Source: Catonia carolina (Eukaryota; Arthropoda; Insecta; Hemiptera; Achilidae). From it: a stretch of DNA of 64,000 nucleotides. Below, piece after piece: positions 54,880-64,000 of this stretch (its first letter is position 1; each line of letters begins with the position of its first letter). The notes below the pieces were generated by a model, which saw nothing but the letters and a program-made list of their open reading frames with translations, had not been told where the DNA came from and made no database searches. The position numbers were made by a program, and so were the translations under genes. The stretch covers positions 58,259,001 to 58,323,000 of the forward strand of contig JAQMRL010000006.1 in assembly GCA_035578175.1 (NCBI GenBank). Reading direction: 5' to 3'.

Positions 54880-55228
54880 ATTAAAAACATTTTATCAAAG
54901 ATATAACTTAAAATCCATTTACAACATGTTTGAAGTAAAATCGTAGGTTTTTAATATACTATAACTTTAATACTGGACACTTTTGTTCTAAATTTATATG
55001 AAAGTCACAATCTATAAAAACACTTCTTTCTACCACAAGAGAATAGCCTGCCTAAGAATTTCAGTAGACATGGTGCTTATTCTATTTTGTAGAGAACAAA
55101 AAACGTAGTAAATAAGGTGATTTTTAAAAAAAACGCAGAAGCCAGTTTTTGAGAAAATAGCAAAAAGTGAAAAATCGGCCGAATAAGCTACTATTTTCAG
55201 TTGACCGATTTTGATGAAAACGTTTGTA
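54880..55228 (-). mobile_element. (GT)n TIR element, right part of an interrupted copy
   Basis: The minus-strand version of the 17.3 kb element, from the CTACAACTTT-like unit through AATTTCAGTAGACATGGTGC, AAAAAACGCAGAAGCC and GTTGACCGATTTTGATGAAA. It stops at about 55,228; the family continues at 57,600-57,830. Confidence 0.8.
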
Positions 55229-55324
55229 TGACTTCCCTTTACTTGGACAGAGAAATGAAATTCCCAATAAGGGGCACAACACACTACGGTGCAGCTCTTG
55301 TTATTACAAGACTCAGTCAATACA

Positions 55325-57502
55325 CAGGGCCGTTGCATAAAAGAAGGCTGTCTCATGGCGCTCGAAAAAGTTGTACCAACAGCTGTTCGACTGTGACGTC
55401 ACCGCTCTGACGCTGCGCTGCCTGCACTGTGGTTGCACACGTACTTTCTCGGCTACTCATCTTAAAATATGCCTAATGAATTAAGAATAAATGTCTATAT
55501 TTTGTTATTATTAGCAATGTCCGAAACCTTATTTATAAAACAATAGACAGCAGTAATGCACAAATAATACGACATTCTAAAAACAATATGTGACAAAAAC
55601 ATTTTGGGTTGCGTAATATACTTAGTCTTATTCTAAAGATGAATATGGTCTACGAAAAGATTGTAAACAAAATAAATGAATAGAATTAAAATAAAAATCT
55701 TACATAAGAAATGCGAATTAAAGCTAACAACAATATTAATTTTTGGAACTTATCCATTTCTTAGCTTTGTTCATGCAGTTGCTATCGTTTGATTTGTACT
55801 CATTAAATCGCCTGATCCTAATGAATGTCCTTGATCTAGCGTAGGCGTTAATAGCTTGTGGACACAGATTTGTAAATTTTTCCGTAAGTCTTTCCGGAGT
55901 TTTTTAATGTTCCTCTTCGGACACTGTACATATCATTTTCGCCATGGAGTGATGCAAAAACGATTTCAAACTCGTCCACTGTTTCTTTTCCAAGATTTAC
56001 TTGACACACTCAAACCTCCGTGGAAAAGAGTGTTAATCAGTTTTTCATGTATGCTAACATTTTTCGATTAGGCGCTTAGTGTTGGATCCTTGATACGTAC
56101 TTTGTACACTATGCACCCTACAACGTAAGAGAGGGCTATCAGGTAGGCAGTCCGACAGGATATCACTTACATAACCTAGGAACATGTACTGTCTGACAAG
56201 GTTCGAAATAGGATTCCCTCCCTTCCGCACTTCATTATAGCCACCTCGCATTACGCACTGTCCCAAAAAACATTAGCTCGGATAGTCAGTCTACTAGTAC
56301 AGCTCATTACTACAACAATATTTATATTTATACTTACTATTACTTTATAATTTATTATTATTTGCACTTATTTAACCTGTACCTGTTTAAATCACAAATA
56401 TACTTACACTATTTATTTAATTGAAACGAATTTATCTGAATATTGAAAAACCGATCAAACCTAAAACATAATAAAACTGCACTGACTACAAAACCAATAT
56501 TGCACGGTCGCTAACACTGTACAACTGAAGTAAAAGCATAGTTTATATTAGGTGATCTCAAGAAAATAAGGAATAATGCTTACTACATTTAATTAAATCG
56601 TATCAATTATTTAGATTTACAGTGAACATTATAAATTAAGAACTTGTGTTATATATATTATGACTACACTACTTAATAGTAAACAAAAATAATGGAAACA
56701 CTAATGACTTTCTGCTGGTGGTCACATAATCTGTACAAAATGTTATGGATAACAAGAATCTAGTAAAAGTGATATTCATATTAATTGCTCATTTGTGTAG
56801 TGCGATGTATTCGATCCGGCACGTAGTGCAAACGGGAATGGAAGAAGTGGGGAAGGGAGGGAATCCTATTTCAATCGTTGTCAAGCAGTACGTTTAGTAG
56901 CGCCCTACCCATGGCCAAGTCTATTTTTCAAAATTTTAAAAATTCTACAACATTAGCCAATCAATAGTTCATGTTAATTATACATTTGTTAATACATTTT
57001 TCACGCTGAATAAAACGATAGTTTGCTCGTGCCGAACGATTGAGCGGTACCGAGATAGCAAGGGTTCAGAATATTGTTAATAAATCAAAATTTAAGCAAC
57101 GTACATATTTAAAATTTCGAATTTGCGGTCAAATAATTCTTGAGTTATACGCCTCTAAACGCATGAAAGTCTTTGCGGTAGCAAAATAAACCGGGTCTTT
57201 TTGTCTTCCAATCTCGATATGGCAATTTTCAAACAATATTAAAAATATAGGTTTATTATAAGTCAACGCAGAATAAAATGAGCTAGATATTGGTGTAACC
57301 TATGTTGAAATCCGATTCATCGTTTTGAAGATGCAAGCGTTCAAACTCGGGTGTTTATAATTATGAAACCGATAGTTGAATCCGACAATTGAGTTGTCAG
57401 AGTGGTGACGTCATGGCATTGGCTCCCCGCTTCCGCCAGCGAGTACCAAAGGGGTAGTGTAAACATAATAGTAATAAGATACCCTCTTATTCAACGGCCC
57501 TG
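55325..57502. mobile_element. DNA transposon with TIRs and 9-bp TSD (hAT/P-type guess)
   Basis: The left end CAGGGCCGTTGCATAAAAG and the right end, whose reverse complement is CAGGGCCGTTGAATAAGAGG, form TIRs with the first 11 bases identical. Flanking GTCAATACA (55,316-55,324) and GTCAATGCA (57,503-57,511) are a 9-bp TSD with one difference. The 2178-bp interior has no intact ORF. A minus-strand stretch near 55,755-55,890 reads NLCPQAINAYARSRTFIRIR then FNEY, reminiscent of transposase C-termini with an R-RTFIR-R segment, but this is weak. A nested imperfect inverted repeat occurs at about 56,176-56,240 and 56,830-56,900. Confidence 0.75.
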
Positions 57503-57599
57503 GTCAATGCACCCACTCTGTTCGTAGTACCCCCTTCTGGCTAATTGCCTGCGGGATGGTAAAACAAAGAACTAGAATACGCTTTTCTCACCAACGGGA

Positions 57600-57833
57600 T
57601 AGAGAAAAACCACTGCAAAGTTTAGGTTCTCCGTTTCAACTTGTACAGTATTCCGTTCTTGAGGTTTTTGTTCACGTACAGCAAAAAAGAAAACACACAC
57701 ACACACACCAATTAATGGCTAAAGCATGTTAATTGGGTTCAGAGGCCTGAAAACTTGTATTTCCGGTGAAACCTCAACATGAAAAAAATACCTTCCCTAT
57801 ATTCCTATAGGGTAAGTAAAAATAAGTTCAGAT
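57600..57833 (-). mobile_element. (GT)n TIR element, left part of the interrupted copy
   Basis: Continues the copy broken at 55,228: TCAACTTGTACAGTATTCCG, a (CA)n run at about 57,694-57,710, GGGTTCAGAGGCCTGAAAAC, CCGGTGAAACCTCAACATGA, and a degraded terminal arm TTCCTATAGGGTAAGTAAAA. Confidence 0.8.
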
Positions 57834-58021
57834 TATCGGATATTACAGATTAGCAGGGTTTTTGTGTATTATTGTTAATTTCAAATTAGGCCAGGAATTG
57901 TTGTCTCAGCTTCTGCTTATAATAATATTATAGGGTAGACTGAGGCATGTTTACACAAATTTTTGATTTTCCTAATTTTCCGTATTGTAGTTATTTATAT
58001 GCTTTTCATACCCATTCATTA

Positions 58022-58420
58022 TGCCCAAAACGGGCAGGTGGAAAGTTATTTTAATTGCACTCTATCTGTTTGGTCCAGGGCTAAAAAAAAAAAAATAGTT
58101 CTGTTTCTTATCACATAGTTAGCCACTTATATGACTAAACTATTTAAGGACAGAAGAGGTAGAGGTGTAAAAGACACTAGTCAGAGTTATCTCCTCTGAG
58201 AGTAATGAATTTCACTATGCAGCCAGACCCTGTGGTGAATGAAGTGAAGGTGTCATTTGCAGGGTGGAAAGTGAGTGCTTTTCGGAGGACCTGGCATGCT
58301 GATAAGCATACTCTTTCAACTCAGTGAGGAAGGCAATGGTAAACCACCTTACTCCTCGTTTTTACTTAGTAAAACCTCTAGAGGTTCAAGCCAGCCTTTC
58401 GGCTTTTGACCTAAACAACA
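58022..58420 (+). mobile_element. SINE family D, full length with 12-bp TSD
   Basis: Exact TSDs ACCCATTCATTA at 58,010-58,021 and 58,421-58,432 bound a 399-bp copy. It begins with a hairpin TGCCCAAAACGGGCA and ends CAGCCTTTCGGCTTTTGACC then TAAACAACA, with no poly(A). It defines the true ends of the family and lies within the pogo-like element. Confidence 0.95.
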
Positions 58421-58624
58421 ACCCATTCATTACTTATAAATCATACATTTCATAATCATTACTTGAGGAGGCATGTTTACACAGTGCATGGGGTATGTGT
58501 AGCCTCTACACACTTCTTAAAATTAAAAAATTAAGGATTAATAAACTATAATAGTCAATCTTATAACTATAAAGTATTATATTGTTACATACTTTTTTTT
58601 ATTAATATAAATTACCTACAATCG

Positions 58625-59050
58625 CCTACAATAATTAGCATGCGCCCATCTCTACAATGAGTGCATTGTATCCACTGTGCACCAGGTTTTGTTTGTTCGA
58701 ACGTTTCAAGCTGACTATACAAACACAGTTTTCTTCTTCATTTTCGCTATCAGATTCACATAAATCGTAATTTTTTCCTAATTTTATTATTTGCTGTGCT
58801 CCTTTTTACAGAGCAAAACAGTTTTTCAGTAGTTTTTTCTTTCTTAATATTGTTTATCTTTCTCTGTTTTGCCTCGTCCAGTTCTACTTTCAAATCATCT
58901 TTATCAGGCGTATCTGTAAGAATAGTATTTGTCTCTTCTTTCTGCTTTTATTAGACCTTTTATTAGGACCTGATCTTTTAAATGGCTGCACATGGAATTC
59001 ATAGAGGATGTAATGGTCTTCCTTTTGTACGTTCGCACCACTGTTTGCCT
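58625..59050 (-). pseudogene. Pogo-like transposase C-terminal remnant
   Basis: The minus strand reads ILTDTPDKDDLKVELDEAKQ, RKINNIKKEKTTEKLFCSVK and then, past a break, LETFEQTKPGAQWIQCTHC. The acidic/basic linker followed by a WIQC--C zinc-binding end (normally WIQC--C--WAH--C) is typical of pogo/Tigger-type transposases of insects. The DDE core is gone and stops are present. Its position inside TA-flanked TIRs supports the assignment. Confidence 0.65.
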
Positions 59051-59588
59051 GCAAAACAATATATAGCTATTAGAAACCATTAGTAAATGGTATTAAAACG
59101 TATGGGGCACGTTTGTACGGCTTGAGGAATGTGTAAACAGGCCCCGTATGCCTTGTGTAAACATGCCTTTCGGCATGATTTCAACAAAACGTAACCTGTA
59201 GCTTTGTTCATGAGGTATATTCAACTGAATAATTTAAAATAACCTGAAAAAGACAGTCTACCAGGATAACTATAATAAATGTAAAAGAATAAATAGTATA
59301 GTTACTATCCACGTTAATATAATGGTGTAAAAATTTACTCATCAAAACAAATATCACAAAATCTGGCCTCAGGTCGTTGTTACTCGTTGTACTGGCTGCA
59401 GACTAACGTCGATGCTAATGGCGGTCTCAGAGACTCATCTGATGTGACAAGTGCTGCGTTCCGACAAATCGTTTGTGAGCTATAAGCATTGTGTAAACTT
59501 GCCCCTGTACCAAATTTGCCCTGGTCTACCCTACTGATTTTTATTAGAATAATCAAAATAATATAATTTCTTTAAAACAATGTTGCAG

Positions 59589-59914
59589 TTGCTAGTTTAG
59601 TTACATCACTGTTATTTTGGTCTCATTGTATACAAGTATATGAAGACTTAGATCGAAGTCGTTCCTCAACAAGCGTATCTGGGCAACCAAGTCGAAGCAC
59701 GCTTATTGATACAAGTGATATCATTTTTATTCGTTCAGGTGAACACAGAGCAGAAAGAAACGTAGAAGGACGTCAAATTCCATCTGTAATTCATCCTAAT
59801 ACATCTGCGATTCCAATGGAACGCCCAAGACTGCCAAGCACAAACAATATTGCACGCGAGGATTCAACCGATCCTAATCGAATCAATCAATTAAGAATAT
59901 CAGATTTTGATCCA
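59589..59914 (+). CDS. Candidate internal exon, membrane segment then Ser-rich cytoplasmic part
   Basis: Starts after an acceptor (TTTCTTTAAAACAATGTTGCAG) in phase 1 and ends at a consensus donor GTAAGT at 59,915. It encodes VASLVTSLLFWSHCIQVYED (a membrane-pass-like start), then a polar Ser/Arg/Asn-rich stretch: SGQPSRSTLIDTSDIIFIRS, VIHPNTSAIPMERPRLPSTN and RINQLRISDFDP. There is no repeat or transposon similarity, and 108 codons are open, much longer than chance in this AT-rich DNA. Reading through the donor would extend the frame to a stop at 60,034. The pattern suggests the C-terminal tail of a multi-pass membrane protein. I do not recognise the family. Confidence 0.6.
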
Positions 59915-60041
59915 GTAAGTAAAGTATGGTTCTATGAATCAGTCATTTTAGAAACCTATAAGACAAAAAAACTAACTTTTGGAAATATTAATAAACTGTT
60001 AATTTACTACGTTTCATTAAAAAGACAATATTAAAAATACG

Positions 60042-60385
60042 TAACCAACCGGGTCGGTCTAGAGGTAAAGTCGTCACCAAAATCAGCTGTTTAACAGCTG
60101 ATTTTCGGAGATGGAGGTTCCTGGTTCAAATAGTAAAGGTAGTAAAGTAAAAGCTAGTAAAGGTAGTTACTTTCATACGGATTTGAATACTAGACAGTGG
60201 TTACCGGTGTACTTTGATGGTTGGGGTTCAATTGACCATACTTTCTCACGAATGGTCAGTCTGAGTCTGTACAAGACTACACCTCATTTACACGTCATAC
60301 ACATCATCCTCATCTCATTGGGTCATGGGGTTGCTTATTGTTCTGAATTGAACAGATTGCATCGTACACAAATTAGGGGTTACAA
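60042..60385 (+). mobile_element. SINE family C, full length with 9-bp TSD
   Basis: Begins TAACCAACCGGGTCGGTCTA, carries the same perfect 27-nt palindrome as the 27.8 kb copy (60,079-60,105) and TTCAAAT in the B-box position, and ends ATCGTACACAAATTAGGGGT. TSDs AAAAATACG lie at 60,033-60,041 and 60,386-60,394. A 12-16-bp internal duplication of AGTAAAGGTAGTAAAG is specific to this copy. It lies in the presumed last intron of the host gene. Confidence 0.92.
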
Positions 60386-60454
60386 AAAAATACGAATATA
60401 ATTTAGTCACAAGGCTGTCCCCTTTAATATAAAATGTGTATTTTTATCTACAAG

Positions 60455-60608
60455 GATGGAAGTAGACGTATTGATGGAAAGTGAACCTAGTGGAAGATCG
60501 GTGGATAGTAAGCGAATTTATCACAGAGCAGCTGCTATATTTCGCCTAATTGTGACAATGAGCAATTTATGGATACTTTGGCAGTACCTGTGTGAAGCAG
60601 AGCCCTAA
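60455..60608 (+). CDS. Candidate last coding exon, membrane protein
   Basis: Follows TATTTTTATCTACAAG as acceptor. The open frame gives MEVDVLMESEPSGRSVDSKR, IYHRAAAIFRLIVTMSNLWI and LWQYLCEAEP then TAA (60,606-60,608). A polar start, a Leu/Ile/Trp-rich segment and a short acidic end fit a peripheral or membrane helix near the C-terminus. It enters in phase 2, so it joins directly with the exon at 45,055-45,158 but not with 59,589-59,914 (phase 0). Joining the latter would give only nine more codons (DGSRRIDGK) before a stop. A missing exon, alternative splicing or a small sequence error could explain this. The encoded protein is unidentified. Confidence 0.55.
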
Positions 60609-60611
60609 GAT

Positions 60612-61245
60612 TTAAAAGTTACAGAGGTAGGCTTCTAAGGACGCAGCGGAAACTTGCTCTGAAAATATGTTGTGCTTATAGATAATTATGTATTTACGGA
60701 GTCAGCCCTGGTAATTTTGGGGATGCCTCAATGGGATCTAGTGGCGTGCGGGAGGGACAGTGATGCTGCAGGATGAGGAGAGCTGGAAGTTGGTTGCTCA
60801 GTTTGCGGAGAGGGTGGTCGGGAGGGGACATCTGAAAATCAGCGGGATCGCCCTCTTCCACAGTAAATCAAAACTGTCCGATTTCAGAAGGTAGGAACAC
60901 TAATTGACTGAGATGGTGATGAAAGAGATGAATGAAAGTGAGAGAGTGTGTCGGTTAGTGACAGCGAGAGGGGAATTAGGCTACGGTTCCCTTCCACGCC
61001 CCGCTGACAGTATGTAAATTATTTTAATCCGACAATTCCCTTGTATTATATAAACAGTTCCGAAGAAGGTGGAGGGTTGTTTGCTGATATCGGACCAAGT
61101 GGCCTGGCGGCGGGTTTTTGGTTAATAAGGCGGTTGCGGCCTCCTTGGGGCTGGATAAGGACGCCTCAATTGAGTCCAACACTACTTCCCCCATCGTGAG
61201 GGAGTGAAAATGAGTTTTTCTCGCCACCTCGGAAAAAAATGAAAT
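60612..61245 (+). pseudogene. R1-like non-LTR retrotransposon 3' region
   Basis: Starts with LLRTQRKLALKICCAYR in the + strand translation, then ISGIALFHSK-like pieces. It matches the segment of R1-type ORF2 that reads R--QRK-LI----AYRT-S--AL-V-AG--PLDL. The distal part (61,030-61,210) includes a GGGF-VNKAVAASLGLDK-like stretch. G+C is clearly higher than in neighbouring DNA, in keeping with this clade. The frame is broken several times, and the RT palm is absent. Confidence 0.5.
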
Positions 61246-62185
61246 AAGCTACTTGTTCAAAAAAAGTTGAAAATTTTGACTTGGTGTTTCTGAAATAAAT
61301 TGGAGTAAAACGCTAACTTACATGGTTTTCTGTAAAATAAGTAGTTAGACCAGAAAAAATATGTTGTACAGCAGTACCTATTCATTTACTTATTTCACAG
61401 TAAAATAAATGTTAGTTTAAATTAAAAGAAATAACTCGATTTAATAAAAATGTTGGTTTTCAGAACTATTCACGTTCATTGTCGTCACAAACAGTAGTAA
61501 TTTCCTTAAAAAGATTTTTGCATAGAAACTTTGTATACCCTTTTCCACTACAAAGTAGAGTTTATGCTTCAAAAATCATCCACTTCAATTTTTTAATTAG
61601 AAAGAAGCACTTTATGTCCTTAAGTATAAGCCTTTTCTTAGTGTTATGTATTACTTAAGGAAAGCCAGACTTAAGTGATTTTTGTAGGGATGGTGTGTTT
61701 AAATTCAAATTAGTCCTAAAATGCACTAAAGAAAAAAGATAAAATTTTGAGTTATGGGTTTTCTGAAATGACTGATTTTAATAGTTTAAATATAGTTCAT
61801 AATTAATCAATTAATTGTAGCCTACGGATGACAGTTTAGGGTAGCAAAATTCAAGTTGTTCTGCTTTACATTGAAGACGGTTGATGCCTCTCGGCCACTA
61901 GACAGTGTTTTATTTTTACCGTACAGTGCTTCAGAAACGTTTACTTTATCCCATAGTAAAAATCGTTTTAAGATATCGACTTTCAGTTACTTTTTCTATT
62001 TTGAAAGTGTTAGTTCGTTCATGATTGCTGCTACAGTTATATACAGTTTTTATTTTATAATCGGGGTTTTTGATGGAAATTTTAATAATTGCCATCTATC
62101 ATTTTCCGATGTCTATCCGTTTGTCACACCCAGATTTTAGAAACTGTAAGACATAGCCAAACAAACAGGTTTTTGATTCGTAATC
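61246..62185. other. AT-rich DNA, nothing recognised
   Basis: Contains a 94-codon + strand ORF (61,856-62,140), Phe/Ser-rich with a hydrophobic middle, but no acceptor, no family and no supporting context. It could be chance. Confidence 0.45.
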
Positions 62186-62190
62186 TACAA

Positions 62191-62312
62191 TGCCCAAAAC
62201 AGGCAGTTGGAACATTAAATTATTTGCACTCGATCTGCTAGTTCCAGAGCTACGAAAAAAGTTTTGTTTCTTATCACATGGTCAGCCAACTAACAAGAAC
62301 AGCCCTGAACAA
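62191..62312 (+). mobile_element. SINE family D, 5' part only
   Basis: Begins with the hairpin TGCCCAAAACAGGCA and continues GCACTCGATCTGCTAGTTCC and TTCTTATCACATGGTCAGCC, breaking off at GAACAGCCC. It lacks the 3' two thirds. Confidence 0.85.
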
Positions 62313-63415
62313 TGTGTCTTCCTTAGTTAGTCATAGTTTTTAGAGGGTTTCTATTTTTTTCATTAAAACACAGTGGTGGAGGCCAACTTCTAGAAGTATC
62401 GCAATACCAAGTGAAATCTATTAATAAAACTTTGTTGGCTTGTAATGGCCGCCTTCCTCAAGGGTGCCCTTCAGTTTTGCGGTATTGTTATGTTTTAGTA
62501 CCTGGAAAGTTTCTTTTTAAGTGGGTTTTCAGGAATTTTGCTAATTACATCGTGGATCGTAAATGATCCTTCTTTAATGGCATCCTTTAATGACATGAAT
62601 CAATTTAATGACCATTTTCCGACATGCACCCAGTAATATTTAAACCATGATACGTAATAAATTTTAATTTATATATTTTATTTGATTTATTTTACATACC
62701 GTGCTTCCCAACAAATCTGATGTATAGGAAAATTAAAAGTGGACAATGTACTGTCAATATTAATCTATTATCTAAAACCTATTATATGGGTTTAATCTTA
62801 CTTTTATTATACCAGTCTTTAGGAAACAGAATAAAAACGAGTCTAAAAAGATTTTAATAGATAATAATTTAACTATTTATAAATAAAGGCAATAATATTA
62901 TTTAATAACGATAAAGTGCGGTACTTACATAAGAAAAAAAATTCGCTTCCATTGTTGTCTCAACATGAGCGTGTAAAATGGTAAATTTATTTTTATTTTT
63001 GATATTACCGTACGAAAGGCAGTAAGGTTCAGTCCTACATCTTAAAATTTTTATATTTTTTGTTAAAATTGATTATTTATTACACAGGTCAACAATGGAA
63101 AAGTTGTTTGAAAACTAATGACTGATTCTTATAGATTTTTGTATGCTGATTTCAGGATATATAGTCAAAAAATCTATCACGTACTATTTTTTCACAATAT
63201 TGATTTGATTTAATATTGCCAAATTAATAAATTAATATAATTAGCTATTTCTAAATCATGGAATAAAATATGTGGCTGGAATTAATTTTGTTGATATTTT
63301 ATCATTAGTTTATTATTAGTTTGGTTATAAAGAAAAGTCTTTACTCCATACTTTTCTAATGACCACGCAGGTATTATTAGAACATGGGACCAAAAATGTA
63401 ATACGAAAAAATTTG
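62313..63415. other. AT-rich DNA, nothing recognised
   Basis: No ORF or repeat was assigned. Confidence 0.5.
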
Positions 63416-63419
63416 GTTG

Positions 63420-64000
63420 ATCCACTGAAAGTACTCCTACTTCAACTTAGCATTAAACTCTGATTGATGAAACAATTCGTAAAAGCTTTATCAAACGAAA
63501 TAGATTGTTAACCCAAACGTTTCCTCAATTGTCAGAGGCCAAAGTGAAAGAAGAAGGCGTTTTCACTAGTCCAGACATTCGTAAACTTTTGAAAGATAAA
63601 GCCGTTTAAACCAAATAGGAAGACATTGAAATCAAGAAGCATTAAAATTATTTGAAGACGACTTAAACAAATTTCTTGGAAACAATAAGGACCCAAATTT
63701 TAATTGCGTAGTTGAAAACATGCTAAAGAAATTCCAAGACTTGGGTTGTTCAATGAACTTGAAGGTGCATTTTCTGAATTCTCATATTGATTACTTCCCT
63801 GAAAATCTTGGTGATGTAAGTAAAGAACAGGGTGAAAGATTTCATCAAGATATATAGGAAATGGAACGTTGATATCAGGAAAGGTGGAATGTGAACATGA
63901 TTGCAGACTACTGTTGGAGCATCCATAGAGACAATCCGCAAGCTAACTACAAGAGAAAATGTGGCCTGAGAAGCGTTGAAAGGAAAAGAAAAAGGTAGTA
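63420..64000 (+). pseudogene. Transposon-associated ORF fragment (insect repeat protein)
   Basis: Read on the + strand through several frameshifts: FPQLSEAKVKEEGVFTSPDI, RKLLKDKAV, LGCSMNLKVHFLNSHIDYFP, ENLGDVSKEQGERFHQDI, then MIADYCWSIHRDNPQANYKR. This matches a protein very common in insect genomes as repeat copies: an E-GVFVGPQIR segment, then GCRMSLKMHFLHSHLDFFPENLG--SDEQGERFHQDI, then MADYCW-L-R. I believe it is DNA-transposon encoded, but I do not know the superfamily. The copy continues beyond the window edge or ends in a K-rich tail near 63,990. Confidence 0.75.

Larger units (their letters stand above)
57933..59531 (-). mobile_element. Pogo-like DNA transposon with TIRs and TA target site
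   Basis: Starts GGGTAGACTGAGGCATGTTTACAC and ends GTGTAAACTTGCCCC...CTGGTCTACCC, an inverted pair (GGGTAGAC terminal octamer, then a GCAWGTTTACAC subterminal block), with TA directly outside on both sides (57,931-57,932; 59,532-59,533). Further copies of the TGTGTAAAC/GTTTACACA motif occur inside (58,466-58,480, 59,136-59,165), as expected for transposase-binding repeats. It is 1599 bp including a 399-bp SINE. The coding remnant is described separately. Confidence 0.82.

Noticed and set aside
61856..62140. 94-codon + strand ORF as a gene
   Set aside because: No splice or start context, no family, and AT-driven Phe/Ser richness; left as undetermined.

Overview
This 64 kb window is AT-rich (about two thirds A+T by eye) nuclear DNA from an animal, most likely an insect or other arthropod. 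The evidence is: non-LTR retrotransposons of Jockey, R1-like and other insect-type clades; two mariner families, a second Tc1/mariner-like DDE remnant, a pogo-like element and a PIF/Harbinger scrap; several tRNA-derived SINE families; long microsatellites; and open coding stretches bounded by GT...AG splice signals. The species cannot be fixed from sequence alone. There is no bacterial-style gene organisation, no CRISPR array, no rRNA and no tRNA that looks functional.

Layout. 1-5.7 kb: an 80-bp minisatellite, a 500-bp polypurine tract, and two decayed LINE 3' ends. 5.7-21.8 kb: AT-rich DNA with a large foldback (8.1-8.5 kb), repeated copies of a roughly 960-bp terminal-inverted-repeat (TIR) element carrying a (GT)n tract, SINEs, and Jockey relics. 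21.8-30.7 kb: mostly unassignable AT-rich DNA around a LINE 3' end and the best preserved Jockey RT (26.5-27.7 kb), followed by a SINE with an exact target-site duplication (TSD). 30.7-37 kb: a LINE relic, a 2.25-kb mariner relic with recognisable ends, and small RT pieces. 37-43.8 kb: dense SINE nesting and another full TIR element, with a few short coding-like ORFs of unknown origin at 41.3-42.7 kb. 46.9-53.2 kb: a DDE transposase relic, then a composite of two mariner 3' halves facing away from each other, split by a 4.1-kb LINE that itself carries a SINE. 53.7-59.5 kb: LINE C-termini, a perfectly periodic 44-bp tandem repeat, a 2.2-kb DNA transposon with 9-bp TSDs, and a 1.6-kb pogo-like element with a SINE inside.

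The only plausible host coding sequence is four exon-like segments on the + strand (45,055-45,158; 53,299-53,363; 59,589-59,914; 60,455-60,608). They are short, intron-flanked, have hydrophobic or charged patterns unlike the transposons, and end in a clean stop. They may belong to one multi-pass membrane protein gene whose introns are filled with the transposons. The splice phases do not all agree, so exons are missing, or the pieces come from more than one gene, or there are small errors. I cannot name the protein. Everything else recognisable is mobile-element debris, and the insertion order can often be read from TSDs. I see no convincing new defence or biosynthetic system. The most unusual items are the structured SINE families, the (GT)n TIR element, the paired mariner ends and the unidentified gene.
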